Shown: one piece after another, positions 38,590 to 49,199 of the stretch
Layout: each line of letters opens with the position of its first letter
Position numbering within the stretch: position 1 is the first letter of the stretch
Assembly (NCBI GenBank): GCA_021234155.1
Contig: JAJEKV010000018.1
Location: forward strand, 20,631,252-20,695,251
Source: Isoetes taiwanensis
Taxonomy: Eukaryota; Streptophyta; Lycopodiopsida; Isoetales; Isoetaceae
Length of the DNA stretch: 64,000 bases
Reading direction: 5' to 3'
Position numbers and translations under genes: made by a program
Notes under the pieces: generated by a model
What the model saw: only the letters and a program-made list of their open reading frames with translations
Told to the model about the DNA's origin: nothing
Databases searched by the model: none

Positions 38590-39115
38590 TCAATAGACTC
38601 TGAACGAGATGGACATTAGTTGTAGAGGCTCCAACTTGATCTGTCGATCGAGGCAACAATTTGTACCATCGTTCTCGAATGCAAATGCCCCATAGTTTAT
38701 GGATTCCCTATTGGATAGACCACAATGGTGTCGGTCTACATGTGCGATTGCAAGCGTCCTTGCTATTCTGTATATAGACGGTCGGGTTCTCCTTTCACGT
38801 TGATATTGTGTGAGTTCGTCCAACCTTTGTTGATGTTCTTTTTTTGTATTTGTGGCGGCTTGTACAGCTCTCCTTTGGCATTGATATTCGGCGAGTTCGT
38901 CCAATCTTTGTTGTTGATCTTCTGTTTTTGTGGCACCTTGCTCGGCTCTCCTTTGGCATTGATTTATGGTGAGTGAAACCAATCTTTGTTGATGATTTAC
39001 TTCTGTTTCTCTTCTAGCCTCTTCGGCTCTCATTTGGCGCCAACATTGGGCGTGTTTTACCAATCTTTGTCGATGCTTGTCTTTTGTTTCTGTGGCAGCC
39101 TATTGTAGCTTTCTT
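38590..39115 (-). pseudogene. Helitron-type protein fragment with RERRAE repeats
   Basis: The minus-strand frame contains repeats of about 24 residues of the form HQQRLDELTQYQRERR, EDQQQRLDELAEYQCQRR and NHQQRLVSLTINQCQRR. A terminal section follows with HHCGLSNRESINYGAFAF, then ENDGTNCC. Arginine/glutamate-rich RRAEE repeats followed by a Cys/His cluster and a GA-F-E-N-CC word are what stands at the N-terminus of many Helitron Rep-helicase proteins. A further repeat can be traced upstream (DKHRQRLVKHAQCWRQMR). The frame stops at 38590 and no Rep or helicase domain follows, so this is a truncated fragment. The assignment rests on the repeat pattern only. Confidence 0.5.
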
Positions 39116-39651
39116 TTCTTGTAACACTCTCTTTTAACAATCAAGCTTCACTCTCTTGAGCTGTCTCTGCAATGTGCTTCTCCATGTATTTATTTCTTGC
39201 AGCTGCAAGCCTAGTCTCTCGTTCTTTCATCATCCCAAATTAGTAGCCAAAACAAAATTAAAGATTTGTAGATTATTGCTCCTCCTGAAACAGGACAAAA
39301 GGTGAAAAGGCCACATTAGAAAGGCAAAAGTTTTCTAAAGGCGACACAAGCAAGGCAAGAGGCCTTTTCTTTTTACCAAGTCAACCTGTGACATTTACTG
39401 GTTGAACTGTGACGAATACTAGAGGTGTTCGTATCTAATGGCTTTTGCCTAGACAGGCTTAAAACCATTGTTATAAGAACAATTGAAAATGCATGCACCC
39501 CTGGAGCACCTATGGAGAAACAACATGATTATATGCATTGAATCATTGATGGCATGAGGCAATTTAATGGGTAAATATTCGGAATTTTTCTCTACTTCAG
39601 ATTTGCATGATTCTCCCTAAAACCATTGAATAGTATTAGAAAGCAAATTGG

Positions 39652-40017
39652 ATGGAAGGATCTAGAAAAATATCTATAAAAGAGAAAAAACATTTGCATG
39701 CATGGTTATATGACTGGAATTGGAAACACTGGAATTGGAAAAGTCAATATGGATATTATAATGAATGGATTTTTTACAGATTAAACTCTGAAAGGTTTTC
39801 GACATATGGAAATGCGACCACAATAGGCCGAACTGGGGCAGAACTAGACGAAACTGAGGCAGAACTAGCCGATTTGGCTAGAATGCTCATTGTTGAACAA
39901 AAGAAATCGGATTTGGAAGAGCCATTGTTTGTTTATCAAGGGAAAAGGGTCTACTCAAGAAACCGATGCTTGGAATATTTGTTTCAGTCTACTTTCTGCA
40001 GTATAAATCCAAGGTAG
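39652..40017 (+). other. Unassigned 121-codon open frame
   Basis: The frame is rich in Trp and Tyr (LYDWNWKHWNWKSQYGYY, then NEWIFYRLNSERFSTYG), then acidic (AELDETEAELADLARML), and ends CLEYLFQSTFCSINPR. The composition looks like protein rather than chance and recalls plastid-type AT-rich genes, but I cannot place it in a family. It sits just before a possible LTR. It could be a plastid insertion, a retroelement piece or chance. Confidence 0.3.
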
Positions 40018-40732
40018 TGATACGGCACTAGCTTGGGGGCGGGACTCAGAGGAATGATTTGCAGAGACAAACACAGAGGCAAGGGCTTTCGATGAATATT
40101 TTGTAACTTTGATTGAATGTTAGAAGTCCTTAAAGTCATAATAAAGGGAACCATTGAAAATATTAAAATGTTAAAAACTAAAGAAAAACAGGCTGCTACT
40201 GTAGCGACCAGCGGCAAAAAGGAACAGATCCGGGGATCATCCCGAACCTGCTGATTCTTAGCAAAAAAGGCCCTGAGATGGCCGGAAATAGCACTTGGGC
40301 CAACGCAGCTGGCCGGATTGCAGGAAAAAAGCTCCGGATCCAGAAAAAAAGGTAAAGGGAAGTCCCAAATTTAGTTATGTAATGCCTTTTAGAATAGTAT
40401 AAAGCCATCGATCTGCAGAATAGAGAGGCAGCCGGAAGTGTTTGCCTGTGGCAGAGAGGCTGAACCTGCAGAAGAATACTAATAATTGTTAGGTGCTTAC
40501 TGAGCCTTAGAGAATTCCAGTGAATCCCAGAGAGGCTATCCAGTTGGTTAGCAGACTCTCAGAACTGGGAAGAGACTGAGCCTAGTCTTGCCGTGTTTAC
40601 AAATCAGAGCCCGGTTGGGTGGAGAAGTTGTGCCGCATGAACTTGATCTGGAGTTTCCAGGTAGTTTTGATTTACCGTGACTTTTAGTTTTGCAGACAGA
40701 GAAGGCCGTTTGTATCAATTGGTATAAGAGTG
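40018..40732 (+). mobile_element. Possible LTR with downstream primer-binding site
   Basis: ATTGGTATAAGAGTG at 40718-40732 resembles the initiator-Met tRNA primer-binding site used by many plant LTR elements, and directly follows TATCA, a possible LTR end. A TATA-like AGTATAAAGCC stands at about 40398, 320 bases before. The left border is unclear, no second LTR was found, and no gag/pol frames follow. Downstream, CCAGAGAGG...GGTTGG...CAGACTCTCAGA occurs at about 40530 and again at about 40815, an internal direct repeat. Confidence 0.35.
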
Positions 40733-41692
40733 TAAGTTGATCTTGTTAACATAATCCTGTGTTAGGCCTTTGACACGTTTCAAGATTTTGTTTTAGCCAA
40801 ATCGATGTTAGAAAGTTCCAGAGAGGTTAACCGGTTGGTTTAACAGACTCTCAGAGAAGGAAGGAAGAAATTGTTGTGGTTCTTGATGCAGGGAAAGTAG
40901 AAAGGACAAAAGACGAAAAAGATTGTCCTGAGCAGAAGATATTAAGCAATGCTTGTAAATGATCAGAAAGATCCATCCTTATCTTGACAAAGAGAAGACA
41001 GAGGCCTAAGAATTAGAAGGCGAATTCAGATTGGTCGTCTGAAAGATAAGTAAACTAAACAAGTTTGTGTGTGCCTGTAATTGCTAGTTTGAGCATAGAT
41101 TTGATTTGAGGTAATGAAAGTTCTTTTTCAAATGAATGTTGCTCTAGAGTTTAGAAGGCGGCAACTGTGACTGCAGCACAGAAGCCAGACCCTTAGACTT
41201 GTTAGGCAGATGGTATGTTTATTAGCCTAGGAGAAATCCTTTCAAAGTAGATAGTCTAGTGGTGGTTATTCCAGTAAAGCAGATAGTCAATTGACTAGCT
41301 TTGAAAAGGTTTTTTAATCCTGATAGTAACCGGCTTCACTAATGTAGTCCAGGTTAGTGCGACTTTGTTGCCGCTGGGTACCACTATTGGGCACCAAGAC
41401 TATGCACAATAATTGTAGAAAAAGGAAAGGAGCTAAGTGTCGGGACAGTGAGGGACCTCCGACCGACCACCAGGATAGAGCGGATACAACCCGCCAGCTG
41501 GTGCTCTACTTCCACATTCGCGTTTTGGTGCACCAAAAAAAAAACCGAGGGTTCATAATTTGACCCACTATTAAAGGTGGGACAGTAGAATCCACAATGT
41601 GTACAGCTCAAAGCTGGTAATAGCAAAGCACACTCGCATGGCTATGAAGCCAAATATAAGCGGGGTGAGGGTATCAATAGAAAATAAGATAA

Positions 41693-41757
41693 GCCCTCCG
41701 AAAGGGCTACAATAAACTAGCATGATGCGCTAGTAGCACCCCCCTGAGGGAGCTCGC
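41693..41757. other. Cluster of three short hairpins
   Basis: AGCCCT-CCGAA-AGGGCT, ACTAGC-ATGATGC-GCTAGT and CCCT-GA-GGG (inside AGCACCCCCCTGAGGGAGCT) follow each other within 65 bases. It could be a Helitron-like end or a structured RNA. The CTAG after the first hairpin is not followed by T. Confidence 0.45.
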
Positions 41758-42541
41758 CCATGCTACATCCATCCAAGAGCCTCAGGGCACTAGGGACAAG
41801 GGGGATTCACTTGTATTATGCTATAAACTATATGAGTGTACGCTAAGGGGTCTTTTATTGCCTATTTCGTACTTATAATAGGGGTATTTACCATTTATTT
41901 CACTTGTCTAGTTGTATTTTAAGGAGTATAAGGGTAGATCAAGCGAGTTTTCTGCATATGATAAGGGGGTTTTGCCTAACTCTAGGAACACAAATGCCAT
42001 ATCCAAAATAGATACATATATGTGAATCCCCTAGGACTAGGGACAATAATTCTATTCTATTATATTCTATTCTATATATAATAGTCTTCAAAGTCGAAAC
42101 TATATGGGACTGATAAATTATACCAATTAATTTTATAACCTTTTTGAAGATTGTCCATATCAATAACAAGGTTGCCCATTTTCTAATGCCTCCCCTTTAC
42201 GGAAAGGCTTATTGGAGTCTTGGGAGATGGTACATACCTTATTTCAAAAATCATGTTGTTTGTCATCAGTTGAGTAATTGTTGGTGGATAATTGTAGACA
42301 AGAATCTTCCACTTTGTGCCTCAGTTCAGCCATTAACTCAATGGCATTGGAGGTTAGCAAAAATCTTGGTAGTTGCGGCATGTATAATTCTGGCCAGTTA
42401 GTGATCTGGGAGGTTTTTTGACCCAAATACTTTTCCTCTCGATGGGACAGACCTATTTGGCAAAAAGTTGATTGGTACTCTGTCACTTGTTGCTCCATGT
42501 GGATATCTCAACAAAGTGTTCACGAGCATAGAATCGTGAAC

Positions 42542-43005
42542 GCCAGGCTGGCAAGCCTGCGTGTCATGCCACGTGACAAGAACATTGTTTAACAACGTCC
42601 TGAACATCTGATGTGCCCCGCGTGCTGCTTTGGCATGTCGGCATGCCAGGCTGGCAGCTTTGCATGTCATGCCATGTGGACATAACGTCATTTAACGACG
42701 TCCAAGACATTTGATGTGTTCTGCGTACTGCCATGGCATGCCGACATGCCAGGCTGGCAGGCCTGCGTGTCATGCCACGTGCACATGACGTCGTTAAAGG
42801 ACATCTTATGGATCCGATGTGTCTTGCATGCTGACGTGGCATGCCAATATGCCAGGCTGGCAGGCTAGCGTGTCATGCCACGTGGCCACAACGTCATTAA
42901 AGGACGTTTTATGGATCTGACGTGGCAAAGCCAGCCATATGGCATGCTGGCATGCCGGGCTGACAAGCTGCCGTGTCATACCCCTGTGGACATGGTGTCG
43001 TTAAA
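42542..43005. repeat. 103-bp tandem satellite, about 4.5 copies
   Basis: GCCAGGCTGGCA (last copy GCCGGGCTGACA) starts at 42542, 42645, 42748, 42851 and 42954, a strict 103-bp period. Each unit contains a TGTCATGCCACGTG-type word, an AACGTC.TTAA..GACGT word and a palindrome such as TGGCATG-CCGA-CATGCCA. It is GC-rich against AT-rich surroundings. Confidence 0.95.
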
Positions 43006-43281
43006 CGGCATCATAGCATCGATAAACAACGAGCAATTTTGGCGGGAAGAACGATTTGCATTATTTATCTTCATTCCATTGTTCCTTTAGTCCATTTCCT
43101 AGCGAGTTTTTGGCACCCGCATGATATTTTTCCCTTCATAAGATAAGATCTTGCAATTACAGCATCCTTGCCATCAATTTCTCACAGTTCTCAATTAAAG
43201 CATGAAGTTCTTTGATTTTTCTAAGTTGTTTTTGTTAATAGTTATTGTTTTAGACTTAAGCACCTTTAAAGGTACAAAATG

Positions 43282-43579
43282 TGAGGGATGCATGATCAAG
43301 GTACTGGTCGGCTCCATCCCGAATGGAGAGGACTAGATGTATCGGGTTTAGGCATCCCTCAATGAAGTGGTTTCTAAATATTTTAAAATGTGTGAAGGGT
43401 AGCATGATCAAGGTACAAGTCAACTTCAGGCACTAGATGTATCGACTTCAAGGCACCCTAGATTAGAAGATTAAATGTTCAAAATATTAAAAAAGATCTG
43501 AGGGGATGCGTGAATAAGGTACTAGTCAGCTCCATCTCGAATGGAGAGGATTAGATGTATCGGGTTCATGCACCCCTCA
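43282..43579. ncRNA. Three tandem hairpin units with conserved terminal stem (candidate structured RNA or foldback repeat)
   Basis: Units at 43282-43361, 43395-43460 and 43499-43579 share CATGATCAAGGTAC-like and CTAGATGTATCG words. Unit ends pair: TGAGGGATGC with GCATCCCTCA in unit 1, AGGGT(A)GC with GGCACCCT in unit 2, and TGAGGGG(A)TGC with GCACCCCTCA in unit 3. Units 1 and 3 also have an inner CTCCAT...ATGGAG hairpin. The arms differ between units in ways that keep pairing. No tRNA boxes or known RNA family was recognised. Confidence 0.45.
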
Positions 43580-44011
43580 ATCAAATGCTTTCTAAATGTC
43601 ACAAATTTTGTATTAACTTAAACCTTAAGAAATATAAAAATCTTATAAAATCTATGAAAAATACATTAAATGAAAAAATACATTAAAGTTTTTTATTAAC
43701 ATTTTTTATTTGTACATGGATGAACATCAGAAGGAATATGAACGTAAATTGAAACAGAAAGCCTTGAGAATGCTACATGGCGACTTGCGCAAGAATGTAA
43801 CCCCAACAATTGCCACAAATAGTCAAATTAGACCCAGTGGACCGAGTCTTCCTCGAGGCTTTGGTTGTGTGTACGAAATGAATGTCACCGATGTATGTAC
43901 CATAAACATGTTTCTAATGATTAGCTAACTTTGTATCTTAATTGTACTTGACAGAACAGTTATATTGCAATTGCTCGATGTGCAAAGAACAAATCAAATA
44001 GATGAGAAAGA

Positions 44012-44281
44012 CTATACTCGACTATGTTGATAATTACGGTAAATGGTCGATAAATCCAGTGCTCTTGAACACATAAAAAATCCTGCCTCCTTTCGTAGGT
44101 CAAGAAAAGCTCTGCAAATTGTTTTTAAATTCTGCCAACAACAAGGTGAGTAGAACCTTGTTGCAGACAAAGCCCTACCCAACCTATATTGCAACAACTC
44201 ATAATCTATGGGCAAATGCCATTCCAAGCTTTTAGCAAATGCCTTTGTAGTGGATATTTCAATATCTTGATCAATATCCAT
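44012..44281 (-). other. Degenerate neighbour of the retroelement's 3' region
   Basis: The hairpin and the GCCCTACCCA-AATATTG string seen 3' of the reverse transcriptase recur here, so this stretch looks like the worn end of another copy of the same family. An 89-codon minus frame (with HLPIDYELLQYRLGRAL) crosses it, but I recognise nothing in it. Confidence 0.35.
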
Positions 44282-44504
44282 TGGTTGTTAACATCATGTT
44301 CATCTTTGCACTTTGCATTTGTCATAATTGAAAACCAATTCCTTTTTCCACTGGCTGTTCATATCTGCTCATCAATACTGCCATGTGTTTAAGAAAATAA
44401 AATATGCCAATGTTCAGAAAACTAAATATCACCAAAAAATCAATAACCACAGTCTAGGATATCGGTATAACCAATATACTGGGAACAAAAAAAAAAAAAA
44501 AAAA

Positions 44505-46926
44505 CCATAGACCTGTCCAAAGACAGATTTTAATCTAATTTAGACCTTTTCAAGGACTAAACTTCGATTCAATAAGCAGCCCTTGTATTTAAACAGGTGA
44601 AATTCAACTACAAGGCCATGATCTGGTTACACATTTCCATATAATCTGTGAGCAGTAATTTATACAAAAGATTTTCAACTACATCATAGACATAGAATAA
44701 GTAAAGTCTACCAGATCTGATATACTGGAGGTTTTATGCAAAACAAAAGATAAAGACAAATAGGAACAGCAATTCCATGTTCAAGTTGAATGCTTAAGTC
44801 TTCAAGACCAATTAACAAGAAAGAACTTTCGTTTATTGTCCATCTTCCATTTTTTGAACAAAACATAGCAGGGAGTAAAAAGTCCTGTTACCTGCACCCA
44901 AAACAACAAAAACAAGCATTAGTATGGTCGTCATGCTGAGGGTAGCAGGTGTCATGGGACTTTTTAGGTTTATGCCCCTTCACCCTGCTTGCTTCACAAA
45001 CATATCATTGGGTAAGGACATTTAAGCAATAAATAACTGTAAGAAACAATTCACTACTGTCAATTGTTCTTATAAACAACATATCAGTCATTAGATCCAT
45101 AAATTAACAATGTATCAGCCAAGTGGAGTGGTAATATCAGCCAGTAAGCCTACGGATCTTATAGGTCAGATAATCTGCACATCTATATTACCATTAATAT
45201 GCAGTTTACAATTATATGCTGCACATATAACTAATATCACCATAGCAAATTCCAAAGTCATCATAATCATTTATGCTATAAGTTATAATAGGTTATACTA
45301 TACTCAACATGATGCATATGCCCTGATTATTTTCAGTGGGAGAGCCCTTCCGGATTCCTTATATCATAACCATCATTACAAGTTTTCTTACCTACTGTTA
45401 GCTAGTTTAGAACAATAGTTTCTGCAAGTTCATCTTATATTCCTGCTAAAAACATCTTAGGATCCTCCTGGCTATTAAATTATAGTGATCTAGCCTATCA
45501 CCTGATGAAAGAACATCATATCTGGTTATATTATTGCGCATTTACTTAGCATCATTAAACACTACTGCATTAAATTCACTGATAGTGCAGAAGAAAATTC
45601 ACCATGCATACACCTCATATAGACATGCTGCCATATAATCCAGGCTTAGAACTTAAGTACATTGCATCATGCCTTTCTTTTAATCTATATTAAGCTGCTC
45701 CAGGCTACTATATTCTTCAGATCTACCATATTATATGACAAATCCTTTGAATCATAACTTAATGCATTAATGAAGAGATACCCATCTAGATTTATTATGT
45801 AGGAAAATGATCCAATTAATAGAACCTGAGAGGTGCGCTCCACTCCACTGGACTTGTTGGAATTTTCGTCAACAGCATGCTTCAGGCTGGTAGATCCATA
45901 TGTCTTGGTCATTGCTAGACTCTTGTCCACCTCTTTTTCTGCATTTCTGCTTGTGATATTCAACTCAGCATCAACTGCTCCAGCATTCTCCTGATTAGAT
46001 GGCTTATCTAGAATATTTACATTGCTTCCCACAGCCTCTGAGCAAAGCTTTGGATCAGAGATCTTGGCCATCTTGTGATACTGGAATAGATTCTTCTTGT
46101 TGCTGGATTTTTCTTTCTCCTGTGCCAACCTTTTTCTAGTAGCATAATTAAGGTCCCCTTTCTTTCTTCCCATCTCTCTGCTCATCAGTGGGATTAAGGA
46201 CAGAACTGGTCCGCACACAGTAATGCAGATTTAGCATCTTTCAAAAGCCCAGCCCATCAATATATAGACATACCGACAGTCCTTAGCCCGGAACTGTTTT
46301 AGATGGCTCACGTTTCCAGCAGTAATCCAGCCCTTACTTACCTTTTCTAAGAGATAATCATGAAGTTGATAGGGCCAGAGCTTTTCTCTGGCCGGATTTC
46401 TGGAGTTAACAATCCAAGAACGTGAAGTCCGGTTTGCCCTAAATTTTCCGATTATAGGTTAACAATTCCTTACGTCAATAAACCCCAAACAACAAATATG
46501 TCCATAAATCAAATATTTAAAGGTCCTTTCCTCTATTAATGTGTGAATTTATTCAGGTATTTTCACCTAGCTCCATGCTCATTCACTATACGTTTTTATG
46601 TTAAAGTACCATATTGTGTATCTTGGTTTTTCCTAGCCTTTGCTTTTCATAGCTTACCAAGTAACATCTTGCAGTACCTAGATCAAAGTTTCACCATTGT
46701 TTTTTCCTTTTCTTCAAGTTCGAACTCCATTCTGGCATGCAACTTGCTTAAATAACAAAACATGTAAACATTAGTTCATGAATCCAGCATCATAATGTGC
46801 ATCTAGGTCATTCATGAATTACCAAGTAACCTTGTGTATAACCATAGGTTTTTCCTTTTCTTCAACTTCGAACTCACTTCTGGCAAGTTTTAACGTGCCT
46901 ACTATAGTTATTCATACACTTAATAA
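44505..46926 (-). repeat. Downstream (left) copy of the 2.4-kb direct repeat
   Basis: It begins at CCATAGACCTGTCC and ends near CACTTAATAAAAAAA. It is colinear with 51341-53785. It keeps an open N-terminal frame (45685-46218) that is broken in the other copy. Confidence 0.9.
45685..46218 (-). CDS. N-terminal exon of the retroelement's first ORF (left repeat copy)
   Basis: The likely start within this frame reads MGRKKGDLNYATRKRLAQ, a short basic N-terminus, followed by EKEKSSNKKNLFQYHKMAK and an acidic, polar stretch ending SGVERTSQ. At that point (about 45826) the minus strand has CAG then GTTCTA, a possible splice donor. The reading continues open to 45685 as VLLIGSFSYIINLDGYLF, which may be intron read-through. 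In this left copy the exon lies 3' of the reverse transcriptase and cannot join it unless another unit lies downstream. The matching exon in the right copy is the one placed to splice onto the 508-codon frame. No family was recognised. Confidence 0.5.
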   Translation of the reverse strand: MCGPVLSLIPLMSREMGRKKGDLNYATRKRLAQEKEKSSNKKNLFQYHKMAKISDPKLCSEAVGSNVNILDKPSNQENAGAVDAELNITSRNAEKEVDKSLAMTKTYGSTSLKHAVDENSNKSSGVERTSQVLLIGSFSYIINLDGYLFINALSYDSKDLSYNMVDLKNIVAWSSLI

Positions 46927-47009
46927 AAAAATCCTTCCTCCAACCGTTGGTCAGATGGGCCTGTTTTTGCATGACAGTATATATCTATCAATTTTGAGCA
47001 ACATAAAAA

Positions 47010-47036
47010 GCAACAAGGTGAGTAGGACCTTGTTGC
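47010..47036. terminator. Perfect hairpin just 3' of the reverse transcriptase frame
   Basis: GCAACAAGGT and ACCTTGTTGC form a perfect 10-bp stem with a 7-base loop, 23 bases past the reverse transcriptase frame end. A second version (AACAAGGT with ACCTTGTT) lies at about 44140-44165, with the same following bases (GCCCTACCCA). It may be a 3'-end structure of the element. Its role as a terminator or a recognition site is a guess. Confidence 0.45.
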
Positions 47037-47058
47037 TAGGCCCTACCCACCAATATTG

Positions 47059-49148
47059 TCACATCTTACGATCAGTGGTGCACAAATTTTTCAGAATGTG
47101 AATCATATCCTTTATGTTGTACAGTGTACCTGGAAAATCTTCATTCAGCAGTACACCCATCACATTTTGTATTATATCCTTCCGAGAAAATCCATTGTTG
47201 CAAAATGCACAGATTAAATCATATATGTCTTTAGCTGCGTTAAAAGCACTAGAGTGGGCATAGACATATGGTAGAACCTGTGAAATGATGACCTTTGATG
47301 CATGCCCATATGGCCTGCAGCTGGATGCTTTTATAAACTTCTCCACATCAAATGGTAACTTGCATCTTTTGTCATATCTACTAATTTCAAAAATACCTCT
47401 TTCATGGTCACTAACTTTGAAAGTAATGTTCAGGAAATTGCATTCAATGCCAATAGGATGGTCCATACCAGGGTTGGGAGTCAGAGGCGGTTTCATCCTT
47501 AATTCCCAAGTGGTTCAGGTTGTAGATTGACAGCTGTGATTGACTAGAGAAGAATTCACTTAAATGTCCACCATTGATAATATTTAAGTCATCTATAAAC
47601 CTTGAAGCATGCTGAAATCTGTGAATGTCACTTACTCTTCCCGATTGAGCCAGCTTAATTATGAACCTAAGTTCAAACCAAGCCAAGTATAAATTGCACC
47701 ATGCAGGGCTGCATGCAAATCCCATTGGAATGCCCCTGTTTTGCCTCCAAGTATTTGTACCCATTTGCAAGAAACAGTGGGTCAATAACCATGCGTTCAT
47801 GTTTTTGAATTCATTTTTGGTAACCAACTTTCAAACACATATTCTTTAGCATCGTGATCTCGACCCATTTAACTTGTACCTTGTCAATCTTAACTTTAAT
47901 TATCAGGTCAAATAAATGGCAGTCTTCCATCATATATTGCCAAACCATGTCTGTGCTAGCATTCATTATCTCAATAATGCCTTCATCCCCATATATCGGA
48001 ATATTTTCATAACATTTAGTAATGTCAGCAGAAAAAACATCATGTATTTTTAGAGGCAAGTTTAAAACCACATCATAAAGCGAGTTCACCAACCAACACG
48101 CATTTATAGGTTTATTACTCCACATTCTATATCTGGCAGTGGCTCTAACACAAATGCTTGGCCAGTTTTCAATGAAGTTATTCAGAATAGCTGTAATAAG
48201 GGACGCCAGCTCAGAAAACAACGTGTTATGGGCATTAGTTAGCCACCTATATTCACCTTTATGTGCTTTATAAGTAGCCATTAAGTATGGCAGATTTTTC
48301 TGTATCCCTGTGTCATTACCCAAAAATGCTTGAATCTCCTTAATGCAATTCACTTTAATATCCTCAGCTGATTCTATGCATTTTTCAAAGTCATTACTGT
48401 CCAACCTGGTCATGGCTATATCCCGTATGTGTTTCTGACATATGAAGGCAGCATTATTAGCTGCTTTGTCTAATCCAGCAATATACAGGTTACTATTTAA
48501 CCAATCAACGTTTTTTCTGACCTCAAGATCATTCCATAAATATCTTCTTGGTGTCATCTTATTCTTGAATTCCACAATATCCATATGGGCGTATTGCATA
48601 AGGACATCAGTAATGTTCTTGATATCGTTCTCTGTGAGGTCTAGAAGTCTAAATTTATGAACTATAAAAAACTGTTTGCATGCAAGAGCAAATTCAGTCA
48701 TAAATTGTTCAACACTGAAGGAGTGGTCAGGGATATGATTAAATCCATTAGCAAATGCTTTTCTAAGCTTAGGGCAGTGAATAATTTCCAAATCCATGGT
48801 TCTAACATGCCCAATCTCGGGATCAATGAATTTCTTGAGGTTTGGGTTTTTGCAGGCACATTTTACCTTACTGCCATCTGCAAAAATAGCAAAGGGTTTG
48901 TACATTTTATCTTTCAATTGATCAATGTACCTCCATGAAAAGATGGTCTGATCCATTAACTCAACACCCCTTTCTTCCAAACATTCTTCTAACCCAATGT
49001 AGAATAATCTTTTAATGTTAAACTTTTCAAGTGCTTTATTGAAAAATGTAAAATGAATTATGGATTTCTTGTCATCTGCTTTCTGACTTACCAGGTGTAA
49101 CTTTCTGCTTATATCTCTGACAATAGTTCTGGTCGATTTATCAATGAC
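47059..49148 (-). pseudogene. Penelope-like reverse transcriptase, two frameshifts
   Basis: Reading starts after a CTGTAG acceptor at 49149 (VIDKSTRTIVRDISRKLH) and runs open to about 47811. It then continues in a second frame (47827 to about 47444) and a third (47496 to 47059). Ordered motifs: LPYLMATYKAHKGEYRWLTN (fingers), DVFSADITKCYENIP (first catalytic Asp), RGIPMGFACSPAWCNLYL, SRFIDDLNIIN (catalytic DD), CNFLNITFKV, then RYDKRCKLPFDVEKFI and a thumb-like helical tail ending NLCTTDRKM. The RFIDD box and FLNI motif are of the type found in Penelope-like and related rvt enzymes, not LTR elements or LINEs. No GIY-YIG endonuclease follows. All catalytic Asp codons are intact, so either the frameshifts are sequence errors or the copy died recently. 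Confidence 0.75.
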
Positions 49149-49199
49149 CTACAGAAATAGTATCAGTTAGTGAGTATAGACATACTTTGCATATTACTT

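Noticed and set aside
38725-38976. + strand 83-codon frame rich in FGEFVQ words
   Set aside because: It is antisense to the RRAE repeat frame on the minus strand.
43282-43579. tRNA genes or a CRISPR array
   Set aside because: No tRNA A/B boxes or anticodon arm, and the units are 80-base imperfect repeats, not short repeats with unique spacers, in a plant nuclear context.
46160-46200. Hammerhead ribozyme core (CTGATGA on the minus strand), as reported for Penelope-like elements
   Set aside because: CTGATGA is present, but no stem II and no properly placed GAAA with a closing stem could be formed. A CTGATGA at 45506 on the + strand fails likewise.
46926-47058. GIY-YIG endonuclease 3' of the reverse transcriptase
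   Set aside because: The frame ends at 47059 and neither this spacer nor the repeat contains a GIY or YIG-type sequence in a usable frame.
48442-48938. + strand frames inside the reverse transcriptase
   Set aside because: They are antisense shadows of the minus-strand coding sequence.
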